From the NCBI RefSeq assembly GCF_001509475.1, contig NZ_LLZG01000025.1, forward strand, positions 62,001 to 126,000: a stretch of 64,000 nt of DNA, read 5' to 3'. Below the pieces are notes generated by a model. The model was not told the DNA's origin, searched no databases, and worked only from the letters and a program-made list of their open reading frames with translations. Position numbers and translations under genes: made by a program. Below are positions 18,829 through 27,199 of this stretch, piece by piece. Numbering within the stretch: position 1 is the first letter of the stretch; each line of letters starts with the position of its first letter. The stretch comes from Streptomyces regalis. Lineage in GTDB: Bacteria; Actinomycetota; Actinomycetes; Streptomycetales; Streptomycetaceae.

Positions 18829-19761
18829 ATGGGGGTCTTCGTCTTTCTGCCACTGGTGCTGCCCTTAACGGCATGGCCGATCGCACGCCTGGCCGAGCAG
18901 CATCTGCATCCGCGGACCGCCACCAGGCTGTTGACCGGCGTGGCCGGGGTGATGGCGACGTGCAGCACCGTGTGCCTGGGCTTGGTGATGGTGGTGGGTA
19001 CCGCCCAGCTGCCCGGCAACCCGCTGCCCGACGGCTGGTCCGATCCGGAGGTACGCGCGGCGGTCCCGTACGACGAGGTCGCGGGCAAGGCGGCGATCCC
19101 CGCGCTGTGCGCGGTGCTCGTGGCCTGCGGCCGGACGCTGTGGCGGCACGGCCGGGTCCGCCGCCGCGCCCACCGGGCGCTGGCCGGGCTGCCGGGTACG
19201 GAGGTGGCGGTGCTGCCCGACGAGGTGCCGTACGCGTACGCGCTGCCGGGAGGCCGCCGGAACCGGGTGGTGGTGACCACGGCCCTGCTGGACTGCCTCG
19301 AACCGGCCGAGCGCCGGGCGCTGTTCGCCCATGAGCGGGCGCACCTGGCCGCCCGGCATCACCGGTTCCTGCTCGCCGTCCAACTGGCCGCGCGTGCCAA
19401 CCCGTTCCTGCGCCCGTTGCGGACGGCCGTGTCGTACACGGCGGAACGGTGGGCGGACGAGGAGGCGGCGCAGGCGGTCGGCAGCCGCAGGACGGTGGCG
19501 CGCGCGATCGGCAAGGCGGCGCTGGTCGCCCGGGGTACTCCGGTGGCCACGCTGGCGGGCCTCGCCGCGCCGGGGCCGGTACCACGCCGGGTGACGGCCC
19601 TGCTCGGCCCGGCTCCCCTCGTACGCAGCTGGCCTTCGGTGTTCACCGCCGTGGGCCTGGCGGCGTGGGGCGCGGCCGCGGGGGCGGCCGTCTCCGCGAT
19701 GTCGTCCGCGAACTCCGCGGTGACCATGTTCTTCATCCTGTACGCCGCCACGCCCCTGTGA
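18829..19761 (+). CDS. M56-family membrane metallopeptidase (BlaR1-like)
   Basis: 310 residues. Membrane helices at the N-terminus (VFLPLVLPLTAWPIARLA) and middle flank the peptidase. The zinc motif is HERAH (His168, Glu169, His172) with the third ligand in AERWADEE (Glu206, Asp210). Unlike true BlaR1 there is no C-terminal penicillin-binding sensor domain, as in most actinobacterial M56/BlaI pairs, so the signal is unknown. It is coupled to the repressor gene. Confidence 0.9.
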   Translation: MGVFVFLPLVLPLTAWPIARLAEQHLHPRTATRLLTGVAGVMATCSTVCLGLVMVVGTAQLPGNPLPDGWSDPEVRAAVPYDEVAGKAAIPALCAVLVACGRTLWRHGRVRRRAHRALAGLPGTEVAVLPDEVPYAYALPGGRRNRVVVTTALLDCLEPAERRALFAHERAHLAARHHRFLLAVQLAARANPFLRPLRTAVSYTAERWADEEAAQAVGSRRTVARAIGKAALVARGTPVATLAGLAAPGPVPRRVTALLGPAPLVRSWPSVFTAVGLAAWGAAAGAAVSAMSSANSAVTMFFILYAATPL

Positions 19762-19776
19762 ACCAAGGGCGCCGGA

Positions 19777-20145
19777 TCAGGCGTTGTCCACCAGGATGGC
19801 CAGTCCGGCGATGAGCCCCACGAAGGCCAGGGTCGCGAGCAGGCAGACGATGAGCACCAGCCAGCCGGTCAGGATGCCGGCCAAGGCGAGCCCGCGGCCT
19901 TCGTCGTCGAGGCGGCGGCCTCGGAACCGGCCAATGTGCCCGATAGGGATGGCGATCAGTGCGCACAGCGCAGCCAGGGCGACGAAGATGCCGGGGTTGA
20001 TCCAGGCGATGCCTGTTGCGAAGTTCCCGAGGAACGCTGCGCCGCCGAGCGCGCAGAGCGCGCTGACTTTGGCCGCCCGGTTCCGGCCGGCCCACGTCCG
20101 CGCCGGTTGTCCGATTGCCGGGCGCGTGCCCTCGCTACTGCTCAC
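19777..20145 (-). CDS. DUF4190 membrane protein
   Basis: A 122-residue DUF4190 protein: a basic N-terminus, a glycine-containing membrane hairpin (AALCALIAIPIGHIGRFRGR), the loop DDEGRGLALAGILTGW and a C-terminal helix. Start GTG 20145 with GAGGAGGA upstream. It converges on the M56 gene and has operator site 3 upstream, so it probably belongs to the BlaI regulon. Function unknown. Confidence 0.85.
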   Translation of the reverse strand: MSSSEGTRPAIGQPARTWAGRNRAAKVSALCALGGAAFLGNFATGIAWINPGIFVALAALCALIAIPIGHIGRFRGRRLDDEGRGLALAGILTGWLVLIVCLLATLAFVGLIAGLAILVDNA

Positions 20146-20250
20146 GTGTGTCCTCCTCGGTTGGTCGTGCCCTCGGGCGTGCCTGGAGACATGCGCTCAG
20201 GCGTTCTCGGTTGCGGATGCGGTGAGATGCACCTGCCTTCCGCTCGTATA

Positions 20251-20266
20251 TCTACATGTATGTAGA
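20251..20266. promoter_or_regulatory. Putative BlaI operator site 3
   Basis: TCTACATGTATGTAGA: perfect arms, spacer TGTA. It lies between the DUF4190 gene (minus, 106 bases away) and the LCP fragment (plus, about 70-85 bases away). TAGATA on the minus strand is a good -10. Confidence 0.7.
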
Positions 20267-20335
20267 GTTCCGCCGTTCGGTGCGCACGGGCACCGAACGC
20301 TCATGAGTGGTTGACCGGTCGGGTGCGGCCAGGGT

Positions 20336-20735
20336 GTGAAGGGGGCGCCGGTGGGTGGTACGGGCAGGCGGCGGCGCGCTCCGGCCGACGGCAGGTCGAC
20401 GAGTGCGGAGCGGCTGACGCGGCGCGGCCGGATCCTGGCGTGGACCGCCGGGGGCTTCGCGGCGCTGATCCTCGGTGTCGCCGGGGTCGGCGCGTGTATA
20501 TACAGGGACCTGGACGGCAACATTCAGGGCGCCGACGTGGACAACAAGCTCGGCGATGACCGGCCCGTCAACCTCAGCCCGGGCTCGAAGAACATCCTCG
20601 TGGTCGGCTCCGACAGCCGCGACGGCGACAACGGCAAGTACGGCAAAGGCCTGACCACCATGCAGTCGGACACGCTGATGCTGCTGCACGTCCCGGCGAA
20701 CCGGGAGTGGGCGACGGTGGTGTCGTTCCCGGACG
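20336..20735 (+). pseudogene. LytR-CpsA-Psr (LCP) protein, 5' fragment
   Basis: The first ~130 codons of a cell-wall-polymer ligase: basic N-terminus, one membrane helix (WTAGGFAALILGVAGVGAC) and the LCP motif KNILVVGSDSRDG, then MQSDTLMLLHVPANREWATV. Homology ends at VVSFP, where the family continues with an Arg-containing active-site segment. From about 20736 the DNA is the 3' end of a gene on the other strand. A deletion joining two genes is the simplest explanation. Confidence 0.75.
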
Positions 20736-20741
20736 GCCGGG

Positions 20742-21295
20742 TCAGACGTCCTGGGTTCCGGCGTAGGCCGGGCGAGTGCGGTGGCCTCGATCGCGGCCGC
20801 GTAGCCATCGGCCGCGCTCTGGCTCAGATATGGCGAGACACGCAGCAGAATCCGGCCGTTGAGGTAGGCGTACTCGGAGTGGAGCGGGGACCAGGCTGCG
20901 GAGGCGCGCAGCCGCTCGGCACGGGTGCGGGCGGCGTCGGCGTCACGGAACACCTCGATCGCACCGCCGAGCTGGACACTGCCGGGGTCCGCCACGGCGA
21001 CCGCGCCGCCGTCGATCCGGTCGTCCTCGAAGGTCACCTTGCTGCGGTAGAGGATCGCGTTCTCCACGGGGAGCCCGCCGCGCTCCACCAGGCGGAACAC
21101 GGCTTCGGCCTCATTGGTGACGCCCGTGGTGCCTGCGTACCCGTCCTTGCGGTGCCCCGCGCTGAACGGCAGCGGGATCGACTCCTGCGGAAGGGCCGAC
21201 AGCACGATACTGACCAGCATCCCGGCGCTGGCCAGGACCGCGGCGGTGCGAACGTGCCGCAGTGAACTGCGCGTGCGGGGCGGCCCGGCGTCCAT
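20742..21295 (-). pseudogene. Membrane-anchored exported protein, 3' frameshift
   Basis: Starts at ATG 21295 (MDAGPPRTRSSLRHVRTAAV, GGAG upstream) with one N-terminal membrane segment (VLASAGMLVSIVLSAL). About 110 external residues follow, including AEAVFRLVERGGLPVENAIL and GAIEVFRDADAARTRAERLR. Near 20770 a shift moves the reading to AYAGTQDV and a stop at 20742; without it the frame runs on into the LCP remnant. Family unknown. The shift sits beside the deletion junction. It could still be functional. Confidence 0.5.
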
Positions 21296-21378
21296 GGTCA
21301 CCACTCCAGCTGTCACCCGGGGACAGTGTGCCGGGCGACGCCCGTCGGCCCTGCCCGGCACAGACGCCCCGCAGTCGG

Positions 21379-21834
21379 TCAGAGATCGAACTCGTGCGGC
21401 GGCAGCTCCAGGATGTGGCACGCCTCCCGTACGACAGCCTGCTCGGTCTTGTCGAAGTCACCGTCGGCGCCGCCGATGACGATGCCGATCTGGATCACGG
21501 CGCGCGCCTCGGCGGGCTTCTTCTTCGCCTTGGCGACCTCCTGCAGCACGCTCACCTTGCCGAAGTCGAAGTCGGTGGTGAGCTTGTTGAGGTTGTCCTC
21601 GAAGCGCCGCTGCAGGTCTGTGGCGTCGAAGTTCTGCAGCACCTCGTTGGTGGCGATCAGCTGGGCCACACGTCGGCGCTCGGAAGGATCGATCGTGCCG
21701 TCGGCGGCGGCGACGAGCGCGCACATCGCCATGCTGGCGTCCCGGAAAGCGCCGCTCTTGAGGTCGTTCTTCTTCGCCACGAGCTGCGTCTGCATCGTCG
21801 ACGCGGACTCCTTGATGCGGTCCCACAGGGCCAT
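21379..21834 (-). CDS. terB: TerB-family tellurite resistance protein
   Basis: A 151-residue TerB: MALWDRIKESASTMQTQLVA opening, AMCALVAAADGTIDPSERRR and VIGGADGDFDKTEQAVVREA, the two acidic loops of the TerB/DjlA helical fold that bind metal. A GGAG lies 5 bases before the ATG. It stands alone with operator site 4 upstream (66 bases), tying it to the TerD genes 4 kb away. It probably forms part of a membrane-associated Ter complex with TerD. Confidence 0.93.
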   Translation of the reverse strand: MALWDRIKESASTMQTQLVAKKNDLKSGAFRDASMAMCALVAAADGTIDPSERRRVAQLIATNEVLQNFDATDLQRRFEDNLNKLTTDFDFGKVSVLQEVAKAKKKPAEARAVIQIGIVIGGADGDFDKTEQAVVREACHILELPPHEFDL

Positions 21835-21899
21835 GAGAACTCCATACGGTCGGTCAAGGGCCCGGTCCGCCCTGACGGCGGCCCGTTGCCCCTTCGATA

Positions 21900-21915
21900 T
21901 CTACAGCAACGTAGA
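21900..21915 (-). promoter_or_regulatory. Putative BlaI operator site 4 (terB promoter)
   Basis: TCTACAGCAACGTAGA: 11 of 12 arm positions fit the consensus. On the minus strand TAGATA within and beside the site is a good -10 for terB. Confidence 0.65.
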
Positions 21916-22115
21916 AACTAGCTGTTGGCTGGATAAGTTCCGGCTACTTCCGGGAGGTTCAACTGGGAGGTTCATCAGGAAGGCGGGAGCCGTCCATCTG
22001 CTGGTTCCTGCGACGGTGATCCTGGGGGAGGAACCCGCGCCTTCGTCCGGCGTGAGATCCACAATCCGCGGGGAAAGGCGGTTGAAGCCGGGCCGCAACC
22101 GGCTGCTGTACATCG

Positions 22116-22436
22116 GTGCCGATTGGAGCCTGCCCCGGTCAGCTGCTGCTGCGGTGGTACGGCCACTCGCTCGCCCCAACGCGTCTTGTCATGTTCGTGC
22201 GTGACCGGATCTGTGTGGCAGCGTCCCAGCGCCGTCGGCTGTCGCCCGCCAGGGCCGACGACTTCCAGGCTCTCGCCGAGGTCCTCCTCCTCGGCCAGGC
22301 CCGCATCGATGGAGGGGCGGGCCAGCCGCGCGGGTTCGCCACCTTCCGGCTCCGCTTCGCCGACGGTTCCTGGCTGGAGCCGGCCGACTGGGCGAGCCGG
22401 GGGACGCCGGTCACTTCCTGCGTAGTCAGCAGCTGA
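22116..22436 (+). CDS. Hypothetical protein, uncertain
   Basis: Up to 106 residues; ATG 22191 would give 81. The stretch FQALAEVLLLGQARID and FATFRLRFADGSWLEPADW reads like real protein, but no family is recognised, no ribosome site is clear, and the start may be truncated. It lies convergent to spo0M. Confidence 0.3.
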   Translation: MPIGACPGQLLLRWYGHSLAPTRLVMFVRDRICVAASQRRRLSPARADDFQALAEVLLLGQARIDGGAGQPRGFATFRLRFADGSWLEPADWASRGTPVTSCVVSS

Positions 22437-22463
22437 CCGGCGGATCGGCTCGCCCAGGACCCG

Positions 22464-23486
22464 TCAGCCTTCCTCTTCCTCCTCCTCGCCCTCGAAGAAG
22501 TCACCGACCTCGTCGACCACTTCGGCCGCGACCATCCCGCCGACGACCCCGACCGCGAGACCGGCCGCCCCCGCAGCGATGGCCGTGCCCATACCGGGGC
22601 CGGAACGGTGGCCGTCATGGTGGTGGTGATCGTCGTGGCCGAAGTGGCCGCCGTGGCCGTGGCCGTGCGCGTACGGGTCGCCGTGCCCGTAGGGGGCGTG
22701 CGAGCCGTGAGAGGCCCGGTGCTCGACCAGCTGCCGGATCCAGCCGTCGACGATGCTGTTCCAGTCCTGGTGCTCGACTCCGTCGTGGGAGACGGTGAAG
22801 CGGGTCAGCGCGTCGTGGCCGGAGGAGAAGAAGCCGCCGCGCTTGTCGGCCTCCAGGACGACCTCCATGCCGCCCGGGTTGGCCAGGAAGGTCACCTCGA
22901 TCTCGTTGACCTGGTGCGCGTACTGCGGCGCCGGGGTCAGCTCGATCTCCTGGTAGAAGGGCAGCTGCTGGCCGGTGCCGCCGATGCGGCCGTACTCCAG
23001 GTCCGCGGACTTGAAGCCGAACCCGAGCTGGCCGAGCGCTTCGAGGATCGCCTCCTGCAGGGGCAGTGGGCCGATGTTCAGCTGGTCCAGGTCGCCCTTG
23101 TCCTTCGCGCCGGCCACCGCCAGCTCGGTGCGGACCCCGAGGACGATGCCCAGGCCCTGCCCGTACAGCTCGCTGATCGGGGTCTCCCAGGGCAGCATCA
23201 CGGTGAACGGGACGCTGTGCTGCTGACCCGCGCCGAGCCGGAAGCCGCCGCCGACGGTGAACCGGTCGAAGGTGACAACGCCCTCGCTCTCGCCCTCGTC
23301 GTGCTCGGCCTCGACCCGGGCCACCAGCTCCAGGGTGATGTGCTCGATGTCGAAGTCGGCGTCCCCGCCCTTGAGGTGGACCTGGCCGGTCAACGCGCCG
23401 CCAGGGCGGGCGGCTCCCGGGTCGAGAACCGTGTCGACCGTGGGTCCGCCCACGCCGAGCGATCCGAGCAGTCGTTTGAACACCAT
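22464..23486 (-). CDS. spo0M: Spo0M-family sporulation-control protein
   Basis: A 340-residue Spo0M protein. The arrestin-like domain fills residues 1-240 (MVFKRLLGSLGVGGPTVDTV; VLDPGAARPGGALTGQVHLKG). Then come a His/Gly-rich linker with HDDHHHH and repeated HGHG, a glycine-rich hydrophobic segment (GMGTAIAAGAAGLAVGVVGG) and an acidic tail. ATG 23486 is chosen because AAGGAG lies 11 bases upstream. A small gene lies upstream in the same direction and may share its promoter with site 5. The His-rich linker could bind metal. Confidence 0.9.
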   Translation of the reverse strand: MVFKRLLGSLGVGGPTVDTVLDPGAARPGGALTGQVHLKGGDADFDIEHITLELVARVEAEHDEGESEGVVTFDRFTVGGGFRLGAGQQHSVPFTVMLPWETPISELYGQGLGIVLGVRTELAVAGAKDKGDLDQLNIGPLPLQEAILEALGQLGFGFKSADLEYGRIGGTGQQLPFYQEIELTPAPQYAHQVNEIEVTFLANPGGMEVVLEADKRGGFFSSGHDALTRFTVSHDGVEHQDWNSIVDGWIRQLVEHRASHGSHAPYGHGDPYAHGHGHGGHFGHDDHHHHDGHRSGPGMGTAIAAGAAGLAVGVVGGMVAAEVVDEVGDFFEGEEEEEEG

Positions 23487-23582
23487 CGTGGCGTCCACTC
23501 CTTTAACGTGCGTGTGTTTCTTTCAGGTGCGGTGCCGCGCACCGGGGCGGGTGCACGGCACCACGGCTGTGCGCGGGGAGGG

Positions 23583-23801
23583 TTACTTGGCCGCGTCGAG
23601 CGCGGCGAGGGCCTGCGCCCAGCGGACGTACTTCAACTCGGCCAGATCGGTTATGGTCTTGACCCCGAACGCCTCCTGAAGCAGCTCGCCGTCACGGTCG
23701 GAGACCCCCTTGAGCGCCCCGACCGGGGCGGCCAGGATCTCGGGCAGGCTCTTGTCCGCCCACGCCTTGTCGAGCACCTTGTCCAGGTCGATCGAAGCCA
23801 T
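23583..23801 (-). CDS. Small helix-hairpin-helix-like protein upstream of spo0M
   Basis: 72 residues: MASIDLDKVLDKAWADKSLP then APVGALKGVSDRDGELLQEA and FGVKTITDLAELKYVRWAQA. The pattern resembles the helix-hairpin-helix or DUF4332-like repeats (GV/IxT-DLA), but the assignment is weak. Start ATG 23801 with GGGAGAGG upstream. Operator site 5 lies 49 bases upstream, and spo0M follows after about 96 bases. Confidence 0.7.
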   Translation of the reverse strand: MASIDLDKVLDKAWADKSLPEILAAPVGALKGVSDRDGELLQEAFGVKTITDLAELKYVRWAQALAALDAAK

Positions 23802-23849
23802 GCGTGTCCTCTCCCGGGTGCGTGTGAGGCCCGGTCTTGTCGTGGGCCT

Positions 23850-23865
23850 TCTACAAACGAGTAGA
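23850..23865 (-). promoter_or_regulatory. Putative BlaI operator site 5
   Basis: TCTACAAACGAGTAGA: 11 of 12 arm positions fit the consensus. It lies 49 bases upstream of the small gene that precedes spo0M; TAGAAG on the minus strand could be the -10. Confidence 0.65.
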
Positions 23866-24253
23866 AGCATAGGGCTGTTGAGGGCGGGGAAGGGCACGGT
23901 CCGCGCGGGCGTGCCGGGAAAGGCCGAAAACGGGTTCTTGCGCTGGTCGGGGGCCTGTGTCCGGAGAGCGGGGCGTACTCCTGTCGTCGTACGCGTTCCG
24001 GGCGTAGGTGCAGGCTCACATTTCGCGCGTCCCTGCTGTCCGTGACCATGGCCCTCGTCCGGCCCCTGGAACAAAGAAGTGAGACGAACAGCCGTGCGCC
24101 CGAACCCGTCGTGAACCCGCTGTCGGTAGGAGGTCTGCGGCGGCTTCCAGGCGGAGGGGGCCTTCGTGAACTACCGGGACTGGCGCAGGTTCCGACTGCT
24201 GATCCCTGGTCCGTGCACAACAGCGCCAGCGCTGGCCAAGCCTCGGCTTCGGT
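23866..24253 (+). other. Intergenic region, no gene seen
   Basis: 388 bases between operator site 5 and the response regulator. Short open frames exist on both strands, but none has a recognisable domain or ribosome site. Confidence 0.35.
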
Positions 24254-24955
24254 CTAGGTCTGCTCGGTGGACTGCTCGGCGGCCTCGCGTTCGCCGGCGC
24301 TGACCAACCCTGTCTCGTAGGCGACGATGACGGCCTGGACACGGTCACGGAGTCCGAGCTTGGCGAGGATGCGGGCGACGTGCGTCTTGACGGTAGTTTC
24401 GGCCAGGTGGAGGCGGGTGGCGAGTTCGGCGTTGCTCAGTCCTCGGGCCAGCAGGCCGAGGACCTCCAGTTCGCGCGGGGTGAGCGAGGCGAGGTCGCGG
24501 TGGAGGGCGGCGGTGTCGCTGCCGCGCTGGGTGAACCTCTGTACCAGGCGGCGGGTGATGGCGGGCGCGAGGAGAGCGTCGCCGGTACGGACCGTGCGGA
24601 CGGCCGCGGTCAGTTGCTCGGGGGTGACGTCCTTGAGGAGGAAGCCGCTGGCCCCGGCGGACAGTGCCGCGTAGACGTACCGGTCGAGGTCGAAGGTGGT
24701 CAGGATGATGACGCGGGGTGCGTCGGGGGCGCCGGTGAGGATGCGACGGGTGGCCTCCAGGCCGTCCATCTCGGGCATCCGGATGTCCATCAGGACCACG
24801 TCGGGACGGGTGCGGCGGACCGCTTCGACCGCTTCGACTCCGTTGGTCGCCTCGGCGACGACGTCGATGCCGTCGGCGCCCAGGATCATCCGGAATCCGG
24901 TGCGGACCAGGGTCTGGTCGTCGGCCAGGAGCACACTCGGCGGCTGCTCGGTCAC
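24254..24955 (-). CDS. NarL/FixJ-family response regulator
   Basis: 233 residues. The receiver domain (about 8-125) has the acidic pair in LLADDQTLVR, the phosphoacceptor Asp in VVLMDIRMPEMDG and the Thr/Lys positions in ILTTFD and LLKDVTPE. The LuxR-type helix-turn-helix follows (LTPRELEVLGLLARGLSNAE). The GTG start overlaps the kinase stop (GTGA), so the pair is co-translated. It probably controls the divergent ABC exporter. Confidence 0.95.
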   Translation of the reverse strand: MTEQPPSVLLADDQTLVRTGFRMILGADGIDVVAEATNGVEAVEAVRRTRPDVVLMDIRMPEMDGLEATRRILTGAPDAPRVIILTTFDLDRYVYAALSAGASGFLLKDVTPEQLTAAVRTVRTGDALLAPAITRRLVQRFTQRGSDTAALHRDLASLTPRELEVLGLLARGLSNAELATRLHLAETTVKTHVARILAKLGLRDRVQAVIVAYETGLVSAGEREAAEQSTEQT

Positions 24956-26322
24956 GGTGCCTCCAGGGGGATCAGCGCTTCGACACGGTAGCCGCCGGTC
25001 AGGCGTCGACCGGTGTTCAGGGTTCCGTCGTAGACGGCGAGGCGCTCGCGCAGGCCGATCAGGCCCCGGCCGCTTCCGGTGGCCGCGCCCACACCCGGGC
25101 GTCCACCAGTGTCGGTGACTTCCACCCGGAGCCGGTCCGGGCCGTATTCGACGGTCACGGCGGCGGTGGCGCCGGAGGCGTGCTTCACGGTGTTGGTCAG
25201 GGCTTCCTGGACCACGCGGTAGGCGGCGAGTTCGAGGCCGGGTGAGAGGGGACGGGGCGGGCCGGTCACGGTCAGATCGACGGGCAGTCCGGTGTCCCGG
25301 ACCCGTCCGACGAGCGTGTCCAGCTGGTCCAGGCCGGGTTGCGGGGCCAGCTCCGCCGCCGTGTCGGCCAGGTCTGCACCTTCGTTCGTCCCCTGGCCCT
25401 CGTCGGCCATGGTGAGCAGTCCCATGACGTGGCGCAGCTCGGTCATGGCCGCCCGCCCTCCCGCCTCGACGGCGAGCAGCGCCTCGCCGGCCTGCTCGGG
25501 GGAAGTCTTCATGATCTTGCGGGCGGCGCCCGCCTGAATGACCATCACGCTGACGTTGTGCGTGACGACGTCGTGCAGTTCGCGGGCGATCCTGGCCCGC
25601 TCGTGCTCGACGGCCCGGCGCAGCGCCTCGGCCTGTTCGCGTTCCAGGGCGGAGAGCCGGATACGGCCTTCGTCGGTTCTGAGTTTCCAGGTACGCAGGC
25701 CGACGGCGGCCACGGCCATCGGTACCAGGATCAGCAAGGCGATGTATTGGTTGGGGACGATTGGTGTCACCGAGTTCCCCGAGATGCCGACCAGGACGAC
25801 CGACACCGGCAGCGCCGCCAGGGTCGCCACCCGGTACGGGCTGTACACGGCGGCGCTGTAGACGGCGATGACGAACGCGTAGAAGGTCAGCCGCAGGACG
25901 CTCTGCGGCGTCGCCAGTGTCGCGGCCGTCACGACGCACAGCACGGCGAGCGGGTAGCGGCGGCGCAGCGCCAGGGCACCCGAGGCGATGACCGCGAGGG
26001 TGACCATGAAGGCCAGGCCACCGGGGCCGGACGGGCGCTCCATGACGTGCTCCACGCCGGGTGCGATCTCACGCACCACGACGATGCCGACGTTGTCGAT
26101 GCCGTAGTAGACGGTGGCGATTCCGAGTACCAGTGCCACCAGCGCGTCGAACTGCCAGGCACGCCGGGTGGGCCGCAGCGGTGGACCGCTCGGAAGCCTG
26201 GCGTCGCGGACCGTCCGGCGGGCGGCTGCCCGCATCCGCTCCGGTGTCGTACGTGCGTCCATCACCGGTTCATTGTCGCGGTCGCGCGGACCCGCCGAGT
26301 CCGTCCCGGTGGTCATTCCCAC
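24952..26322 (-). CDS. Sensor histidine kinase (HisKA_3 type)
   Basis: About 456 residues. Several N-terminal membrane helices (LVALVLGIATVYYGI; FMVTLAVIASGALAL; IALLILVPMAVAAVGL) lead to a HisKA_3 dimerisation domain with the phospho-His in ARELHDVVTHNVSVMVIQAG. The ATPase domain carries N-box QEALTNTVKHASG and G-box GSGRGLIGLRERL. The start may instead be ATG 26262. It forms a pair with the downstream regulator; divergent transcription from the ABC genes points to sensing an antimicrobial or envelope signal. Confidence 0.93.
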   Translation of the reverse strand: MGMTTGTDSAGPRDRDNEPVMDARTTPERMRAAARRTVRDARLPSGPPLRPTRRAWQFDALVALVLGIATVYYGIDNVGIVVVREIAPGVEHVMERPSGPGGLAFMVTLAVIASGALALRRRYPLAVLCVVTAATLATPQSVLRLTFYAFVIAVYSAAVYSPYRVATLAALPVSVVLVGISGNSVTPIVPNQYIALLILVPMAVAAVGLRTWKLRTDEGRIRLSALEREQAEALRRAVEHERARIARELHDVVTHNVSVMVIQAGAARKIMKTSPEQAGEALLAVEAGGRAAMTELRHVMGLLTMADEGQGTNEGADLADTAAELAPQPGLDQLDTLVGRVRDTGLPVDLTVTGPPRPLSPGLELAAYRVVQEALTNTVKHASGATAAVTVEYGPDRLRVEVTDTGGRPGVGAATGSGRGLIGLRERLAVYDGTLNTGRRLTGGYRVEALIPLEAP

Positions 26323-26476
26323 CGCACCGGATACATCGCCCGCCTACATCGCAGGGATGACGTTCCCGGGGATCGTCCCGGCGCGGTACGGCAATGGGTC
26401 CGGGCGGGCGACGCGTGCGGGCCGGGTCCGCTCCTAGCGTTCACGCAGCCAACTGCCCGAATCCGAGGAGCCTTTC

Positions 26477-27199
26477 ATGATTACGCCGGTGATCGAACTG
26501 CGCGAGGTGAGCCGCCGCTACGACGACGGCCCGCCCGCTCTGCACGAGGCGTCGCTGACCGTGCGGCCCGGCGAGGCCGTCGCGGTCCTCGGCCCTTCCG
26601 GCAGCGGCAAGTCCACGCTGCTCAATCTGATCGCGGGCCTGGACCGGCCCGATACGGGGACCGTCACCGTGGACGGGGTGCGGGTGGACCGGCTGGGCGA
26701 AGCCGGATCGGCGTTGTACCGGCGGTCGAAGATCGGCATGGTCTTCCAGTTCTTCAACCTGCTCGACGATCTGACCGTCGCCGAGAACGTCGTCCTGCCC
26801 GCGCGGCTCGCGGGTATGGCACGTGGCGAGGCTGACCGCCGGGCGGCGGAACTCCTGGAACTGCTGGGCATCGACCGACATGCCCGCGCCTACCCGGGGC
26901 GGCTGTCCGGCGGCGAGCGGCAACGCGTCGCGGTGGCCCGGGCGTTGATGAACCGGCCGGCGCTGCTCCTGGCCGACGAGCCGACCGGGGCCCTGGACAC
27001 GGCCGCCGGACAGGACGTCAGCGAGCTCCTCACCGGTCTCAATGCCGAGGGACAGACCATCGTCGTGGTCACCCACGACCTGGCTCTGGCCCGGTCCTGC
27101 ACGAACCGTACGGTCCGCATCGCCGACGGCCGGATCACCGAAGACGTCCGGTCGCAGGCCGTCGGGTCGCAGGTCACCGCCTCGGAGGCCGTCCGATGA
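26477..27199 (+). CDS. ABC transporter ATP-binding protein (MacB/LolD type)
   Basis: 240 residues with Walker A GPSGSGKST, Q-loop MVFQFFNLLDDLTV, signature LSGGERQRVAVARAL, Walker B LLLADEPTGALD and H-loop VVVTHD. This class works with FtsX-type permeases in export of peptides, lipoproteins or antibiotics. ATG 26477 has AGGAG upstream. The permease overlaps its stop (ATGA). Regulation is probably by the divergent two-component system. Confidence 0.96.
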   Translation: MITPVIELREVSRRYDDGPPALHEASLTVRPGEAVAVLGPSGSGKSTLLNLIAGLDRPDTGTVTVDGVRVDRLGEAGSALYRRSKIGMVFQFFNLLDDLTVAENVVLPARLAGMARGEADRRAAELLELLGIDRHARAYPGRLSGGERQRVAVARALMNRPALLLADEPTGALDTAAGQDVSELLTGLNAEGQTIVVVTHDLALARSCTNRTVRIADGRITEDVRSQAVGSQVTASEAVR

